A stretch of DNA of 64,000 nt from an uncultured Muribaculaceae bacterium (GTDB lineage Bacteria; Bacteroidota; Bacteroidia; Bacteroidales; Muribaculaceae): contig CAJTMY010000003.1 of the NCBI GenBank assembly GCA_910577355.1, positions 1 through 64,000 on the forward strand, written 5' to 3'. Shown here one piece after another: positions 1-8,717 of this stretch. Numbering within the stretch: the first letter of the stretch is position 1; the number at the start of each line of letters is the position of its first letter. Both the position numbers and the translations under genes were made by a program. The notes under the pieces are model-generated. The model was not told the DNA's origin, ran no database searches, and saw only the letters and a program-made list of their open reading frames with translations.

Positions 1-604
1 TCCGGGCGCGGACGCGATTAATCGCGTCCCTACTGATTTTGCGAATTTTGACACACCCCCATAAAATACGATAATACAACCGAGCTGCGTAGCTGCGACA
101 CTACATTTAGCGTGTCGCAGCTACGCAGCTCGAAATCAATGATATGTATCGATCACCACAGCTTCGCGCACCTGCGGCGCGCTCGCAGTGGCCTACTGTT
201 CGCCCGGCACCTGACGGCGCCTCTTCAGCCGAGCTATCCGCAGGCAAGACGTCCGACGGACGTCGATTAATCAGTAACCGGGTACGCCGGAGCTTGCGCA
301 GGCGTGCCCGGACAAGGATATGTGGAACCAAGGCGTGCGGAGTACGCCGATTATAGCCACTACGGTATGGCGCAGTTGATTAAATCGGCGGCCTACGGGC
401 GCCGGCAACGGTAGGTGGTGCTGTCCGAGCGCGCCTCGCCTTTAAAGCTCGGCGGGCTCGGTTACGCAAAAATCGGCGGGCTTCGCACGCCCTTCCTCAT
501 TCGGACTAACGACTTTTAAGCCGCATTTCAAGCCGATACAATCGCGCAAACGATGTGATTTTAAATTTTCACATCTTTTTAATACTCTGTATTGAAATTA
601 TTTG
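1..604. other. gene-free repeat-rich intergenic region
   Basis: No convincing gene is seen. Short reading frames here have no recognisable protein features and lie in repeated DNA. The stretch holds a long inverted repeat (81-132), a segment at about 150-210 that recurs near 4672-4720, and a GC-rich block at about 380-520 built of units such as cggcctacgggcgcc and atcggcgggct. These units recur at 4190-4430 and 40300-40480 in both orientations. The last 60 bases are AT-rich and lead into the promoter of the next gene. Confidence 0.75.
81..132. repeat. 21-bp perfect inverted repeat (intergenic palindrome, copy 1)
   Basis: The arms at 81-101 and 112-132 are exact reverse complements, built on gagctgcgtagctgcgaca, with a 10-base loop. 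A second copy with the same arm sequence lies at 4596-4646, and the DNA to its right is also related between the two places. There is no T-run, so this is not a simple intrinsic terminator. It looks like the core of a dispersed intergenic element. Confidence 0.9.
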
Positions 605-612
605 TAACTTTG
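605..612 (+). promoter_or_regulatory. candidate -7 promoter element, TAACTTTG
   Basis: It matches the Bacteroidota consensus TAnnTTTG and lies 44 bases before the chosen ATG at 657. No clear TTTG box is found at the right distance; only a T-rich stretch at 575-580 fits. Confidence 0.5.
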
Positions 613-656
613 AAGTCCCTAAATATTTAATGAATACTTACAAATTGAAATATACC

Positions 657-1694
657 ATGTTCAAGAAACTCATCCTCGCGGCCGTATTATTGGCGGCTAC
701 CGGCTTATCGGCTGTGGCACAGGGCATGCAGGCCGCCGGCATCGCTTTCTACAACCTCGAGAATCTTTTCGATACAATTCCCAACAACGATCTGGGACGC
801 GATCTTGAGTATACCCCCGGCGGAAAGAACCAGTGGGACACCCGCAAGTACAACAACAAGCTGCACAATCTGGCCTATGCCATATCGCAGCTGCCCACAA
901 AGATGACCCCCCGCGGCCCGGTGATAATAGGCGTGAGCGAGGTGGAGAACCGTACCGTGCTCGAGGATCTGGTGAAGCAGCCCGAGATAGCCTCGTGGAA
1001 TCTTCAGATATGCCACCACGATTCGCCCGACCGCCGCGGCATCGATGTGGGTCTGCTCTACAACCCGAAATATTTCAAAGTGGAGAATGTGACCAACCAT
1101 CGCCTCACCGCCATTCCTTTCGCCACCCGCGACCAGATGTGCGTGGTAGGCTCACTGCTGGGGCAGCGCATAGGCATCATCGTGAACCACTGGCCGTCGC
1201 GCCTCGGCGGACAGGAGCAGTCGTCGCCCAACCGCGAGGCAGCCGCCGAACTGTGCCTCGAGATAGCCGACTCGCTGTGGAAGACCGACCCGAATATGGG
1301 CGTTATAATAATGGGCGACCTCAACGACGACCCCATGGACAAGTCGTGCGCCAAGGTGCTCGGCGCCGCCAAGAACGCCAAAGGGGTAGGGGAGCATCAG
1401 TTCTACAACCCGTTCTGGAAGATGCTCGACGACGGTATCGGCACCCTCGCCTACAAGAGCGCGTGGAATCTCTTCGACCAGATAATCCTGTCGGGCAACC
1501 TCGTCAACACCCCCGACACCCGCTGGCACATACAGCGCCCGATAGTGCACAACCACGACTTCCTGCGCGACACCGAGGGCACACGTCAGGGCTATCCCCT
1601 GCGCACATTCGCCTCGGGCGCCTATCTCAACGGATACAGCGACCACTTCCCCACCGAGGTGATACTGATACGCCGCGTCGAGAAAAAGAAATGA
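657..1694 (+). CDS. secreted endonuclease/exonuclease/phosphatase family protein
   Basis: A 345-residue protein of the metal-dependent EEP fold (DNase I, sphingomyelinase and inositol phosphatase relatives). A signal peptide with a hydrophobic core and an AVAQ cleavage region covers about residues 1-22. Family motifs are visible in order: YNLENLFD (Glu35, metal-binding position), GDLNDDP (Asp221/Asn223) and SDHFP (Asp329/His330) near the C-terminus. The ATG at 657 was preferred over an in-frame one at 555 because it directly precedes the signal peptide and follows the promoter-like TAACTTTG. In Bacteroidota such proteins are common periplasmic or secreted hydrolases; the substrate (nucleic acid, phosphate ester or lipid) cannot be read from sequence. 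The next gene starts 41 bases downstream and may be co-transcribed. Confidence 0.9.
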   Translation: MFKKLILAAVLLAATGLSAVAQGMQAAGIAFYNLENLFDTIPNNDLGRDLEYTPGGKNQWDTRKYNNKLHNLAYAISQLPTKMTPRGPVIIGVSEVENRTVLEDLVKQPEIASWNLQICHHDSPDRRGIDVGLLYNPKYFKVENVTNHRLTAIPFATRDQMCVVGSLLGQRIGIIVNHWPSRLGGQEQSSPNREAAAELCLEIADSLWKTDPNMGVIIMGDLNDDPMDKSCAKVLGAAKNAKGVGEHQFYNPFWKMLDDGIGTLAYKSAWNLFDQIILSGNLVNTPDTRWHIQRPIVHNHDFLRDTEGTRQGYPLRTFASGAYLNGYSDHFPTEVILIRRVEKKK

Positions 1695-1735
1695 CAACAC
1701 AGAAACAACACTATAAACCTAATCAACCAATTTTT

Positions 1736-4036
1736 ATGAAAAAACTTTTACTCTCACTCGCTGTGGCATTAAGCGCGTTCACGCTTAGTGCGGCTCCTGT
1801 GACTGTCGATTTTTCGACTGCCGACGGTCTGCCCACCGCAGAATCGTCAACAGCCTCGACCGCCACAATCGACGGAGTTGAATTCTCCTTTGTAAACTGC
1901 AAGAAAGGCACTTACAACAAGGCTTCTTACCTGCAGATTTCAGGTAAAAACTACGAGGGCAATGCCTACATGGAATTCAAACTCACCGAACCTTGCGAAA
2001 AATTCACAATCACTACCGGTTCAAACGCATCAATCAAAGTTACCGTACAGCTTACAGCCAACGGTGAGAAAATCGGTGAATCAGTTCTATTAAATGCCAC
2101 ATCCGGCAACTTTACATGGACAATCCCCGCTGCCAATCAGGCCGCCGGAACCGTCTATCGACTCGCAACCAGCAACAAATACAACTCTCAGATCACCAAG
2201 ATCGTATTCAACGGCGAAGGTGGCGAAACACCCGTCGACCCCGTTGACCCATCCGACCTTGGCAGCGCTGAGAATCCCTGCTCTGTAACCGAAGCCCTCA
2301 ACGCCGCCTCAGCACTTGCCGACGGCAAAGAAATCAATGCAGTGGCCAAGGGTACAATCAAGTCGATCAAGGAAATCAGCACCCAGTTTGGCAACGCTAC
2401 ATACACTATCACGGACGGTACATCCGATCTTTCGGTCTTCCGCGGTAACGGTCTCAACGGTGAGAAATTCACATCGGATGACGCTATCAAAGTAGGCGAC
2501 GAAGTAGTGGTAAGCGGCAAGCTCGTAAACTACAAAGGCAACACCCCTCAGTTCACAACCGGCAGCAAGATCCTCAGCATCAACGGAGGCGAAGTACCCG
2601 AGGTGAAGACCGTCGACTATACCGACATCGCAGCATTCCTCGCCGCAGCCAACACCACCGACCAAAGCCGCATCACCGGCGCCACAACCGCCGTATATCA
2701 GAACGGCCGCTATCTGTGGCTCAAGGACAACAGCGGCGTGGTGCTCGCATACAACGGCGGCGACATCGAGATGCCCAAATTTGCCAACGGCCAGACCGTA
2801 GAAGGCGGCATCACAGGCAAATATCAGAACTTCTCGGAGGGCCAGCTCCAGATGTCGAATCTTGTGGCAGGTACATTCAAGGCCGGCGCACAGGGTGCAG
2901 CTGTTGAGGCCGAGCTGATCCAGGTAGAAGAAGTCGCAACCGACCTCGTAAACACCTACGTACGCTTTGAAGGCGTAACCGTTACCGAAGGCACTGCCGC
3001 CAACAACTACGTGATGAGCGACGCTTCCGGCGAAATCGCACTGTACAACCAGTTCAACGATGCCAAATATTACGACGTGGTAAAAGTAGCCACCGGCACC
3101 AACCTCACCGTATACGGCTTCGTAGCCATCCACAGCGGCAATCTTCAGATCATGCCCGTGAAGGTGACAAGCGCATCGGGCAAGGAAGTTGTAGCAGCAC
3201 CCACATTCAACCCCGCTGCCGGCGCCGTAGCCGAAGGCACTGAGGTAACAATCACCTGCGCAACCGAAGGCGCCACAATCTACTACACCACCGACGGCAC
3301 CAACCCCACCGCAGCATCGAGCGTATACAGCACTCCCGTTGTGATCAACGAAGCCCTCACCCTCAAGGCTCTCGCCGTGAAGGAAGGCATGGATGACTCC
3401 GCCATCGCAACCGCAGAATATACTATCAAGGCTCAGACACCCGTAACCGGCAACGAAGCTATGTTCAACTTCGCCGAACCGACCACACTCGATCCTTCTT
3501 ATAAAGCAGAGGGTACAGAGCAGAGCTATCTTGTGGCAGAAGTTCCCAATGTAACATTTACCAACAACGGCATCAGCGTGGTAAGCACCGGCGGTTCGTC
3601 GACAGCTCGTCTGTGGAAGTGTGGCACTCAAGGTCATGGTGTGGAATACCGAGTATACAACGGTGCCACCACCACTATCTCAGCACAGGAAGGCATGCTC
3701 ATCAAGGCTGTTGAATTCACAGGCGCACAGCTCACCGCTCTCCAGCAGAACGGCGTAGTACTCAACAACGCAACCGAAGCCACATGGACTTCTGCCGAAG
3801 GTGTATCAAAGGTTGTGTTTGACTGCGTAACCAACGGTACATACAAACGCGCCGATATCGCTACAATGAAGGTTGTATTTGAGAAGTCATCGCAGGGCAT
3901 CGCCGACGTAGAACTCGGTGAGGAAGCTCCCGCCGAATACTACAACCTGCAGGGCGTCCGCATGAACGGCGAACTCGCTCCCGGCCTCTACATCCGTCGC
4001 CAGGGCAACAAGGCCACCAAGGTTGTCGTGAAGTAA
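1736..4036 (+). CDS. large secreted multidomain protein with OB-fold-like, chitobiase-C-like and C-terminal sorting-tag regions
   Basis: A 766-residue protein with a clear signal peptide (MKKLLLSLAVALSAF to about residue 19). Approximate layout: a beta-rich N-terminal domain (20-160), a Pro/Asp linker with VDPVDP (about 165-175), two OB-fold-like segments (about 180-285 and 290-475), a chitobiase/hexosaminidase C-terminal-type Ig-like domain (about 489-570; ATIYYTTDGTNPT is typical), another beta-rich domain (573-715), and a C-terminal tag with YYNLQGVRMNGELAPGLYI and a basic end. The tag resembles the short C-terminal sorting domains of type IX secretion cargo; a PorZ homologue lies at 58355-60841. 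No catalytic domain is recognised, so glycan or surface binding is only a guess. The last 45 residues nearly match those of the protein at 38334-40007. The start is the ATG heading the signal peptide; longer frames upstream run through the preceding gene. Confidence 0.85.
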   Translation: MKKLLLSLAVALSAFTLSAAPVTVDFSTADGLPTAESSTASTATIDGVEFSFVNCKKGTYNKASYLQISGKNYEGNAYMEFKLTEPCEKFTITTGSNASIKVTVQLTANGEKIGESVLLNATSGNFTWTIPAANQAAGTVYRLATSNKYNSQITKIVFNGEGGETPVDPVDPSDLGSAENPCSVTEALNAASALADGKEINAVAKGTIKSIKEISTQFGNATYTITDGTSDLSVFRGNGLNGEKFTSDDAIKVGDEVVVSGKLVNYKGNTPQFTTGSKILSINGGEVPEVKTVDYTDIAAFLAAANTTDQSRITGATTAVYQNGRYLWLKDNSGVVLAYNGGDIEMPKFANGQTVEGGITGKYQNFSEGQLQMSNLVAGTFKAGAQGAAVEAELIQVEEVATDLVNTYVRFEGVTVTEGTAANNYVMSDASGEIALYNQFNDAKYYDVVKVATGTNLTVYGFVAIHSGNLQIMPVKVTSASGKEVVAAPTFNPAAGAVAEGTEVTITCATEGATIYYTTDGTNPTAASSVYSTPVVINEALTLKALAVKEGMDDSAIATAEYTIKAQTPVTGNEAMFNFAEPTTLDPSYKAEGTEQSYLVAEVPNVTFTNNGISVVSTGGSSTARLWKCGTQGHGVEYRVYNGATTTISAQEGMLIKAVEFTGAQLTALQQNGVVLNNATEATWTSAEGVSKVVFDCVTNGTYKRADIATMKVVFEKSSQGIADVELGEEAPAEYYNLQGVRMNGELAPGLYIRRQGNKATKVVVK

Positions 4037-4059
4037 ATTTCCTTACATACACTACATAA

Positions 4060-4090
4060 AGGAGCGGCTCCGCACAGCGGGGTCGCTCTT
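4060..4090 (+). terminator. imperfect hairpin after the secreted protein gene
   Basis: GAGCGGC at 4062-4068 pairs with GTCGCTC at 4082-4088 with one G-T pair, 23 bases after the stop codon. No long T-run follows, so termination strength is uncertain. A homologous, perfectly paired version follows the other tagged gene (38279-38312). Confidence 0.5.
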
Positions 4091-4538
4091 GTCGCGTATG
4101 CCTCACACAAATTCCACGAATTTCCGCAGATTATTATTGGGGGGGTCGTGCGTCCGCGTGCTCGGATGTCAAGGCGTGCGCAGCCCGCCGATTTACTCGT
4201 AACCGAGCCCGCCGAGCCTATGGGCGAGGCGCGCTCGGACAGCCATGCTCCCAGTTGCCGGCGCCCGAAGGCCGCCGATTATATCAACGGCGCACATCGG
4301 CAATGCTGCTCAAATCGGCGGCCTACGGGCGCCATTTATTTTGCGTTGACCCAGTCCGCGTGCACCTCTGCCAAAGGCTTCGGTGGACGCGGTTACGAGT
4401 AAATCGGCGGGCTACGCGCGCCTTGGCATCCGAGAGATGAGACCTCTACGACGCTTCCCCGGCCGACATGCGAATGGGGCGAGGCACGCCTCGACATCCG
4501 GGGGATGAGACCCCGTTAGGGGTCAGGCGAACAGTAGG

Positions 4539-4580
4539 CAGGGGCAAGCGCTCCATAGGTGCGCGCTGCCCCTGTTTTTT
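4539..4580 (+). terminator. hairpin with T6 tail inside the repeat cluster
   Basis: CAGGGGCA (4539-4546) pairs with TGCCCCTG (4567-4574), extended by an inner GCGC pairing, and is followed by six T (4575-4580). It has the form of a rho-independent terminator but lies 500 bases after the nearest plus-strand gene and within the repeat unit, so it may be a property of the element. Confidence 0.5.
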
Positions 4581-4595
4581 CGGTCGTTGATATAT

Positions 4596-4646
4596 CGAGC
4601 TGCGTAGCTGCGACATAGCGATTGGCGTGTCGCAGCTACGCAGCTC
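4596..4646. repeat. intergenic palindrome, copy 2
   Basis: The arm gagctgcgtagctgcgaca (4597-4615) is the exact reverse complement of 4628-4646, with a 12-base loop. The arm is shared with 81-132; the loop differs. Outside the palindrome the flanks are themselves inverted copies of each other (4502-4574 against 4672-4740). Confidence 0.9.
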
Positions 4647-4929
4647 AATGAGTTGATATTGCATCGATTACCACAGCTGCGCGCACCTACGGAGCGCTTG
4701 CAGTGGCCTACTGTTCGCCCGACCCTTACAGGGTCTCTCTCTGTGGAACGGCCATCCGGCGATATCCGGACGTATGAGCCGTACGTCCCTACCTATCGTC
4801 GTCCCAAGTTCCGTGGAATCTGTGTGCCAAACTGCGCGGCAGCCAACAAAATAAACAAAATAATCCGTGGAATCTGTGTGGGACATATATTTTTCGTGTT
4901 AAATTATTGAAAAATTTCCATGGTGTGTA

Positions 4930-4960
4930 TTTGAAATCTGAAAGTTATATTGTAGCTTTG
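4930..4960 (+). promoter_or_regulatory. Bacteroidota-type promoter for the S24 repressor operon
   Basis: TTTG at 4930-4933, 19 bases, then TAGCTTTG at 4953-4960. This is a near-perfect -33/-7 pair, and the ATG at 4992 follows 31 bases later. Confidence 0.8.
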
Positions 4961-4991
4961 CAAAAGTGAAAATCAAAACCTCTATCCTTCC

Positions 4992-5705
4992 ATGCAACAA
5001 CTTATAGATGAAATCAAGATACCCGGGGAGCGGGCCACGGTGCTCGACCGCCTGCGATATCTGCTGAATATATCGCACAAGACTCAGGCACGGTTTGCCC
5101 GGCTGATAAACATCGATCCGTCGAGCATGTCGAAGGTGCTGGCCGGCAAGATGTCGGTGACAGAGCCTTTTGTGAACCGCGTGGTGGTGAATCTCGGCGT
5201 GTCGAAGGAATGGCTGCTCAACGGCCACGGCACGCCCTTTGCCAAAGGCGAGGGTGTGAAGGACATATCCGCCGAGACTGTGACGATACGCCCCATGCCC
5301 AAGGGTGCTCCCGTATACGACATAGATGCCACAGCCGGCGTGATGCCTCTCGGACGCCAGTTTACCGAAGACAAGATCATCGGCTACCTTGACATACCGG
5401 GGCTCGACCCGCGCAACCCTGTGATACGTGTCACCGGCGACTCGATGCAGCCGGCCATCCCCGACGGCTCACTTATAGCGATACGCCCCATCAACGACCC
5501 CTCGATAATACTGTGGGGCTCTACCTATCTGATACAACTCGAAGATTACCGGCTGGTAAAAGTGGTGAAGCCTTGCCGCGAGGATCCCGCCAAAGTGATA
5601 CTCCACAGCGAAAACCCGGCTTATGACGACATGGAGGTGCCCCGCACCGCCATCGTGCGCCTGTTCCTGGTAGAAACCGTGATAAACTGCCGTTACCTTG
5701 CGTAA
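4992..5705 (+). CDS. XRE-family helix-turn-helix regulator with S24 (LexA-like) peptidase domain
   Basis: A 237-residue LexA/CI-like repressor. The N-terminal part (about 15-75) is a helix-turn-helix domain (QARFARLINIDPSSMSKVL). The C-terminal part (about 95-235) is a self-cleaving S24 peptidase fold with the nucleophile Ser151 in GDSMQPAIPDG and the general base Lys190 in YRLVKVVKP. Proteins of this form repress target genes and may cleave themselves after DNA damage; the targets here are unknown. It has a strong promoter and overlaps or abuts rnhB, heading a plus-strand run of housekeeping genes. Phage proteins share this architecture, but no other phage gene is near, so it is probably a resident chromosomal regulator. 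Confidence 0.88.
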   Translation: MQQLIDEIKIPGERATVLDRLRYLLNISHKTQARFARLINIDPSSMSKVLAGKMSVTEPFVNRVVVNLGVSKEWLLNGHGTPFAKGEGVKDISAETVTIRPMPKGAPVYDIDATAGVMPLGRQFTEDKIIGYLDIPGLDPRNPVIRVTGDSMQPAIPDGSLIAIRPINDPSIILWGSTYLIQLEDYRLVKVVKPCREDPAKVILHSENPAYDDMEVPRTAIVRLFLVETVINCRYLA

Positions 5706-5727
5706 GCGTGTTCCATTGCCCGCATGC

Positions 5728-6297
5728 ATGACCCCGGGCATACTCGAGGCGGGCTGCGACGAGGCGGGCCGCGGATGCCTTGCCGGCCCCGTGGTGGCCG
5801 CAGCCGTGATATTGCCCGACGGATACAGCCACGAGCTGCTTATCGACTCGAAGAAGTTGAGCGAGGCCCGGCGCGAGGAGATGCGCGCCATCATCGAGCG
5901 CGATGCAGTGGCGTGGGCAGTGGGGATGTGCTCGCCGACCGAGATCGACGACATAAATATCCTAAACGCCTCTATCGAGGCCATGCACCGCGCCTTGGCG
6001 GCCTTGAATGTGCGCCCCGGGGCGATAATCGTCGACGGCAACCGCTTCAAACCATACGCCGACATTCCGCACACCACAGTGGTGAAGGGCGACGCCACAT
6101 ATGCCAACATCGCAGCGGCCTCGATAATGGCCAAGACCACTCGCGACCGTATCATGACCGAGCTGAGCGCACGCTATCCCGGCTACGGCTGGGAGCGTAA
6201 TATGGGCTATCCCACCGAGGAGCACCGCGGAGGCATAGCCCTGCATGGTCTCACGCCCGAACACCGGCGCACATTCAGGGGTTGTATTATTTCATAG
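5728..6297 (+). CDS. rnhB: ribonuclease HII
   Basis: Cleaves the RNA strand of RNA-DNA hybrids and removes misincorporated ribonucleotides. The signature EAGCDEAGRGCLAGPVVAAA (catalytic Asp-Glu pair) is at the N-terminus, followed by SKKLSEARR, DGNRFKPY and TVVKGDATYANIAAASIMAK, all typical of the family. The chosen ATG gives 189 residues. A TTG at 5698 in the same frame would add ten residues and overlap the preceding gene by 8 bases; it cannot be ruled out, since family members often have about ten residues before this motif. It is co-directional with its neighbours and probably translated from a shared transcript. Confidence 0.93.
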   Translation: MTPGILEAGCDEAGRGCLAGPVVAAAVILPDGYSHELLIDSKKLSEARREEMRAIIERDAVAWAVGMCSPTEIDDINILNASIEAMHRALAALNVRPGAIIVDGNRFKPYADIPHTTVVKGDATYANIAAASIMAKTTRDRIMTELSARYPGYGWERNMGYPTEEHRGGIALHGLTPEHRRTFRGCIIS

Positions 6298-6345
6298 GGT
6301 CTTCAATATCTTTAACGACATTAAGGACATTAATGTTACAAAAAT

Positions 6346-8007
6346 ATGATTGAGATATATTGTGTGAATCTGGGCCGCTATATAAGCATCGAGGGCGGGA
6401 GCAGCCTGCTCGAGGTGAGCGAGGCTCTGCGCGACGAGCTGGGCTTCGAGCCGATATGCGCCCGTGTCAACAACAAGAACGAGGCGCTCGCCTTCCGCAT
6501 ATTCCAGCCCAAGATGGTGGAATTTCTGTCGACGGCCCATCCGTCGGGAGAGCGATCGTACATACGGTCGCTGTGCATGGTGCTGTACCGCGCCGTGAGC
6601 CGCGTGGCGCCCGAGGCGCGTCTGAGCATCGAGCACTCGATATCGCGCGGCTATTACTGCCGCCTCGGCGAAGGCGTGGAATGCACGCCGGCGCTCGTGG
6701 CCGAAATCTCGGCCGAGATGCGCCGCATAGTCGACCTCGACCTGCCGCTGGAGCGCCACGAGGCTCTCACGGCCGACGTACTACCGCTGTTCGAGGCGCA
6801 AGGCCTCGGCGACAAAGTGGAGCTGCTGAGCACCACCCACGAGATATACACCACATACTACACGCTCGACGGCATCTGCGACAGCTATTACGGCACACTG
6901 GCGCCGCGCACCGGCATGCTGCGGGTGTGGGAGCTGAGGCCGTTCAAGGAGGGTTTCCTGCTCGTGGGCTTCGACAAGGCCGATCCGGCTTTCCCGCCGC
7001 AGCACATCACGCAGGAGAAGATGTACCGGGCGTTCACGGAATATGTGAAGTTCAACGGCATAGTGGGCGTGCGCACCGTAGGGCAGCTCAACAACGCCGT
7101 GCAGCAGCGCCGCGCCGCCGACCTGGTGAATGTGACCGAGGCACTGCACGAGAAAGCTCTGGCGCGCATCAGCGACGAGATAACGCGCCGCTACCGAGAG
7201 GGTGGGGCACGCATAGTGCTCATCGCCGGCCCGTCGAGCTCGGGCAAGACAACGACCACCAAGCGGCTGGGCATACAGCTGATGACCAACCTGCTGAAGC
7301 CGCAGCTGATATCGCTCGACAACTACTTTGTAGACCGTGCGCATACCCCGGTGGACGAGACGGGCGACTACGACTACGAATCGCTCTATGCGCTCGACCT
7401 CGAGCAGTTCAACCGCGACCTCAACGACATACTCGACGGCAAGGAGGTGGCGATGCCCACCTACGACTTCGAGACCGGCACGCGCCGCTACAAAGGCAAC
7501 ACCCTGCGTCTCGACGAAGGGTCGATACTGCTCATCGAGGGTATCCACGGCCTCAATCCGGCACTGACGGCGCACATCGACGAGGCTATGAAATTCCGCG
7601 TATATGTGTCGGCTCTCACCACTATCACCATTGACGATCACAACTGGATACCGACAACCGACAACCGCCTGCTGCGCCGCATCATACGCGACCATAAATA
7701 CCGCGGCACATCGGCTGTGGACACCATACGCCGCTGGCCCAGCGTGCGCCGCGGCGAGGAGAAATGGATATTCCCGTATCAGGAGAACGCCGACGCCACC
7801 TTCAACTCGTCGCTGCTATACGAACTCGGTGTAATGAAAGACTTCGCCGAACCGATACTCAAGAAAGTGCCGCACGACGTGGTGGAATACTCCGAGGCCT
7901 ACCGCCTGCTCAAATTCCTCAGCTATTTCCAGGCCATCGACCTTCGGCTGCTGCCGTCCACATCGCTGCTGCGCGAATTCCTCGGCGGAAGCTCGTTCAA
8001 ATATTGA
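6346..8007 (+). CDS. uridine kinase-like nucleoside kinase with N-terminal TGS domain
   Basis: A 553-residue protein. Residues about 1-60 form a TGS-like domain as in threonyl-tRNA synthetase; the middle (to about 270) resembles the ThrRS editing-associated region; from about residue 280 there is a P-loop kinase of the uridine kinase/phosphoribulokinase class with Walker A AGPSSSGKTT, then SLDNYFVDR and LLIEGIHGLNP. Such fusions are widespread in Bacteroidota and Firmicutes and are usually annotated as nucleoside kinases; the exact substrate and the role of the TGS part are not established by sequence. It lies 48 bases after rnhB and 2 bases before the next gene, implying an operon. Confidence 0.88.
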   Translation: MIEIYCVNLGRYISIEGGSSLLEVSEALRDELGFEPICARVNNKNEALAFRIFQPKMVEFLSTAHPSGERSYIRSLCMVLYRAVSRVAPEARLSIEHSISRGYYCRLGEGVECTPALVAEISAEMRRIVDLDLPLERHEALTADVLPLFEAQGLGDKVELLSTTHEIYTTYYTLDGICDSYYGTLAPRTGMLRVWELRPFKEGFLLVGFDKADPAFPPQHITQEKMYRAFTEYVKFNGIVGVRTVGQLNNAVQQRRAADLVNVTEALHEKALARISDEITRRYREGGARIVLIAGPSSSGKTTTTKRLGIQLMTNLLKPQLISLDNYFVDRAHTPVDETGDYDYESLYALDLEQFNRDLNDILDGKEVAMPTYDFETGTRRYKGNTLRLDEGSILLIEGIHGLNPALTAHIDEAMKFRVYVSALTTITIDDHNWIPTTDNRLLRRIIRDHKYRGTSAVDTIRRWPSVRRGEEKWIFPYQENADATFNSSLLYELGVMKDFAEPILKKVPHDVVEYSEAYRLLKFLSYFQAIDLRLLPSTSLLREFLGGSSFKY

Positions 8008-8009
8008 CC

Positions 8010-8717
8010 ATGCGCAGTATCGTCATTTTATTCATTTTATGCGCAGCCACGGCCATGGCGCAGGGAGGCTACGACAACACGGCCGTGCGTGCCGCCCGCT
8101 CGTTCGAGTGGAAGGAGTGGAACAGTGCCGCCACCATGTACGAGCTGATGCTGCGCGAGCGACCCGACTCCATATCGAGCTACACCCGTGCCATAGCCGC
8201 CAACCAGATGCTCGGCAACGACGAGCAGACCGTCGACCTGGTAGAGCGCGCCATGGCCCACGGAATAGGACTCAGCGAGCTGCTCAGGCAGATACGCGAC
8301 ACCGACTTCGCCCTCGGCGAGGGCGATCGCTACGGCACATTGCTGCACAGCCTGTGCGCCGCGATGCCTTGGATGCGCCGCGCCCTCGACAATGAACTGC
8401 TGCGATACTACAACTTCCGCGACGACGGCCCCAACATAGTGCGCTATGCCTCGATGATGCTCTCCGGTCTGCCCGAATCGACCGAATATCTCGGTATGCT
8501 CGCCCGGGGCTACATGCTGCAAAGCATGGAGACCGAGGCCGCCGGCATATGGCGGCGGATACTCGCCATCGACCCCGATGACTACGACACTCTGCTCTAC
8601 CTCGGCAACCGGTGTCTGCTGTGCGGCGACGAGGCCGAGGGCAAAGACTTGCTGCGCCGGGCAGCCGCCATACGCCCCACACCGTATCTTGAATCATTGC
8701 TTAACTCCCAAAAATGA
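8010..8717 (+). CDS. exported tetratricopeptide-repeat protein
   Basis: A 235-residue protein with a short signal peptide (MRSIVILFILCAATAMAQ). The rest is helical with TPR-like spacing, most clearly at about residues 25-70 and 165-225 (AAGIWRRILAIDPDDYDTLLYLG). The start at 8010 was chosen because it begins the signal peptide 2 bases after the previous stop; a longer frame from 7764 runs out of phase through the kinase gene. The stop overlaps the next start (ATGA). It probably acts as a periplasmic protein-interaction module; no specific role can be assigned. Confidence 0.8.
   Translation: MRSIVILFILCAATAMAQGGYDNTAVRAARSFEWKEWNSAATMYELMLRERPDSISSYTRAIAANQMLGNDEQTVDLVERAMAHGIGLSELLRQIRDTDFALGEGDRYGTLLHSLCAAMPWMRRALDNELLRYYNFRDDGPNIVRYASMMLSGLPESTEYLGMLARGYMLQSMETEAAGIWRRILAIDPDDYDTLLYLGNRCLLCGDEAEGKDLLRRAAAIRPTPYLESLLNSQK

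Larger units (their letters stand above)
4137..4929. repeat. composite intergenic repeat cluster
   Basis: About 800 bases without a credible gene. It starts with an inverted block of the units also seen at 380-520 and 40300-40480 (gagcgcgcctcgcc, ggctcggcgggctcggttac), continues with the same units in direct orientation to about 4430, then holds a nested inverted repeat (4493-4760), and ends with a segment (about 4765-4880; gtacgtccctac, ccgtggaatctgtgtg) whose inverted relative lies at 38110-38270. Reading frames inside this area are out-of-phase fragments of repeats. Confidence 0.8.

Noticed and set aside
107..356. Two overlapping short frames on opposite strands near the window start
   Set aside because: Both cover intergenic repeat DNA; no promoter or protein features.
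2309..3637. 442-codon minus-strand reading frame
   Set aside because: It is antisense to the secreted multidomain gene and lacks recognisable domains; GC-rich codon bias creates it.
4148..4440. Short reading frames in the repeat cluster
   Set aside because: They translate repeat DNA in arbitrary frames, and the composition (Arg/Pro/Ala-rich) is that of GC-rich noncoding sequence.
4992..5705. S24 repressor as a sign of a prophage
   Set aside because: No integrase, structural or lysis gene is nearby, and it is linked to rnhB and other core genes.
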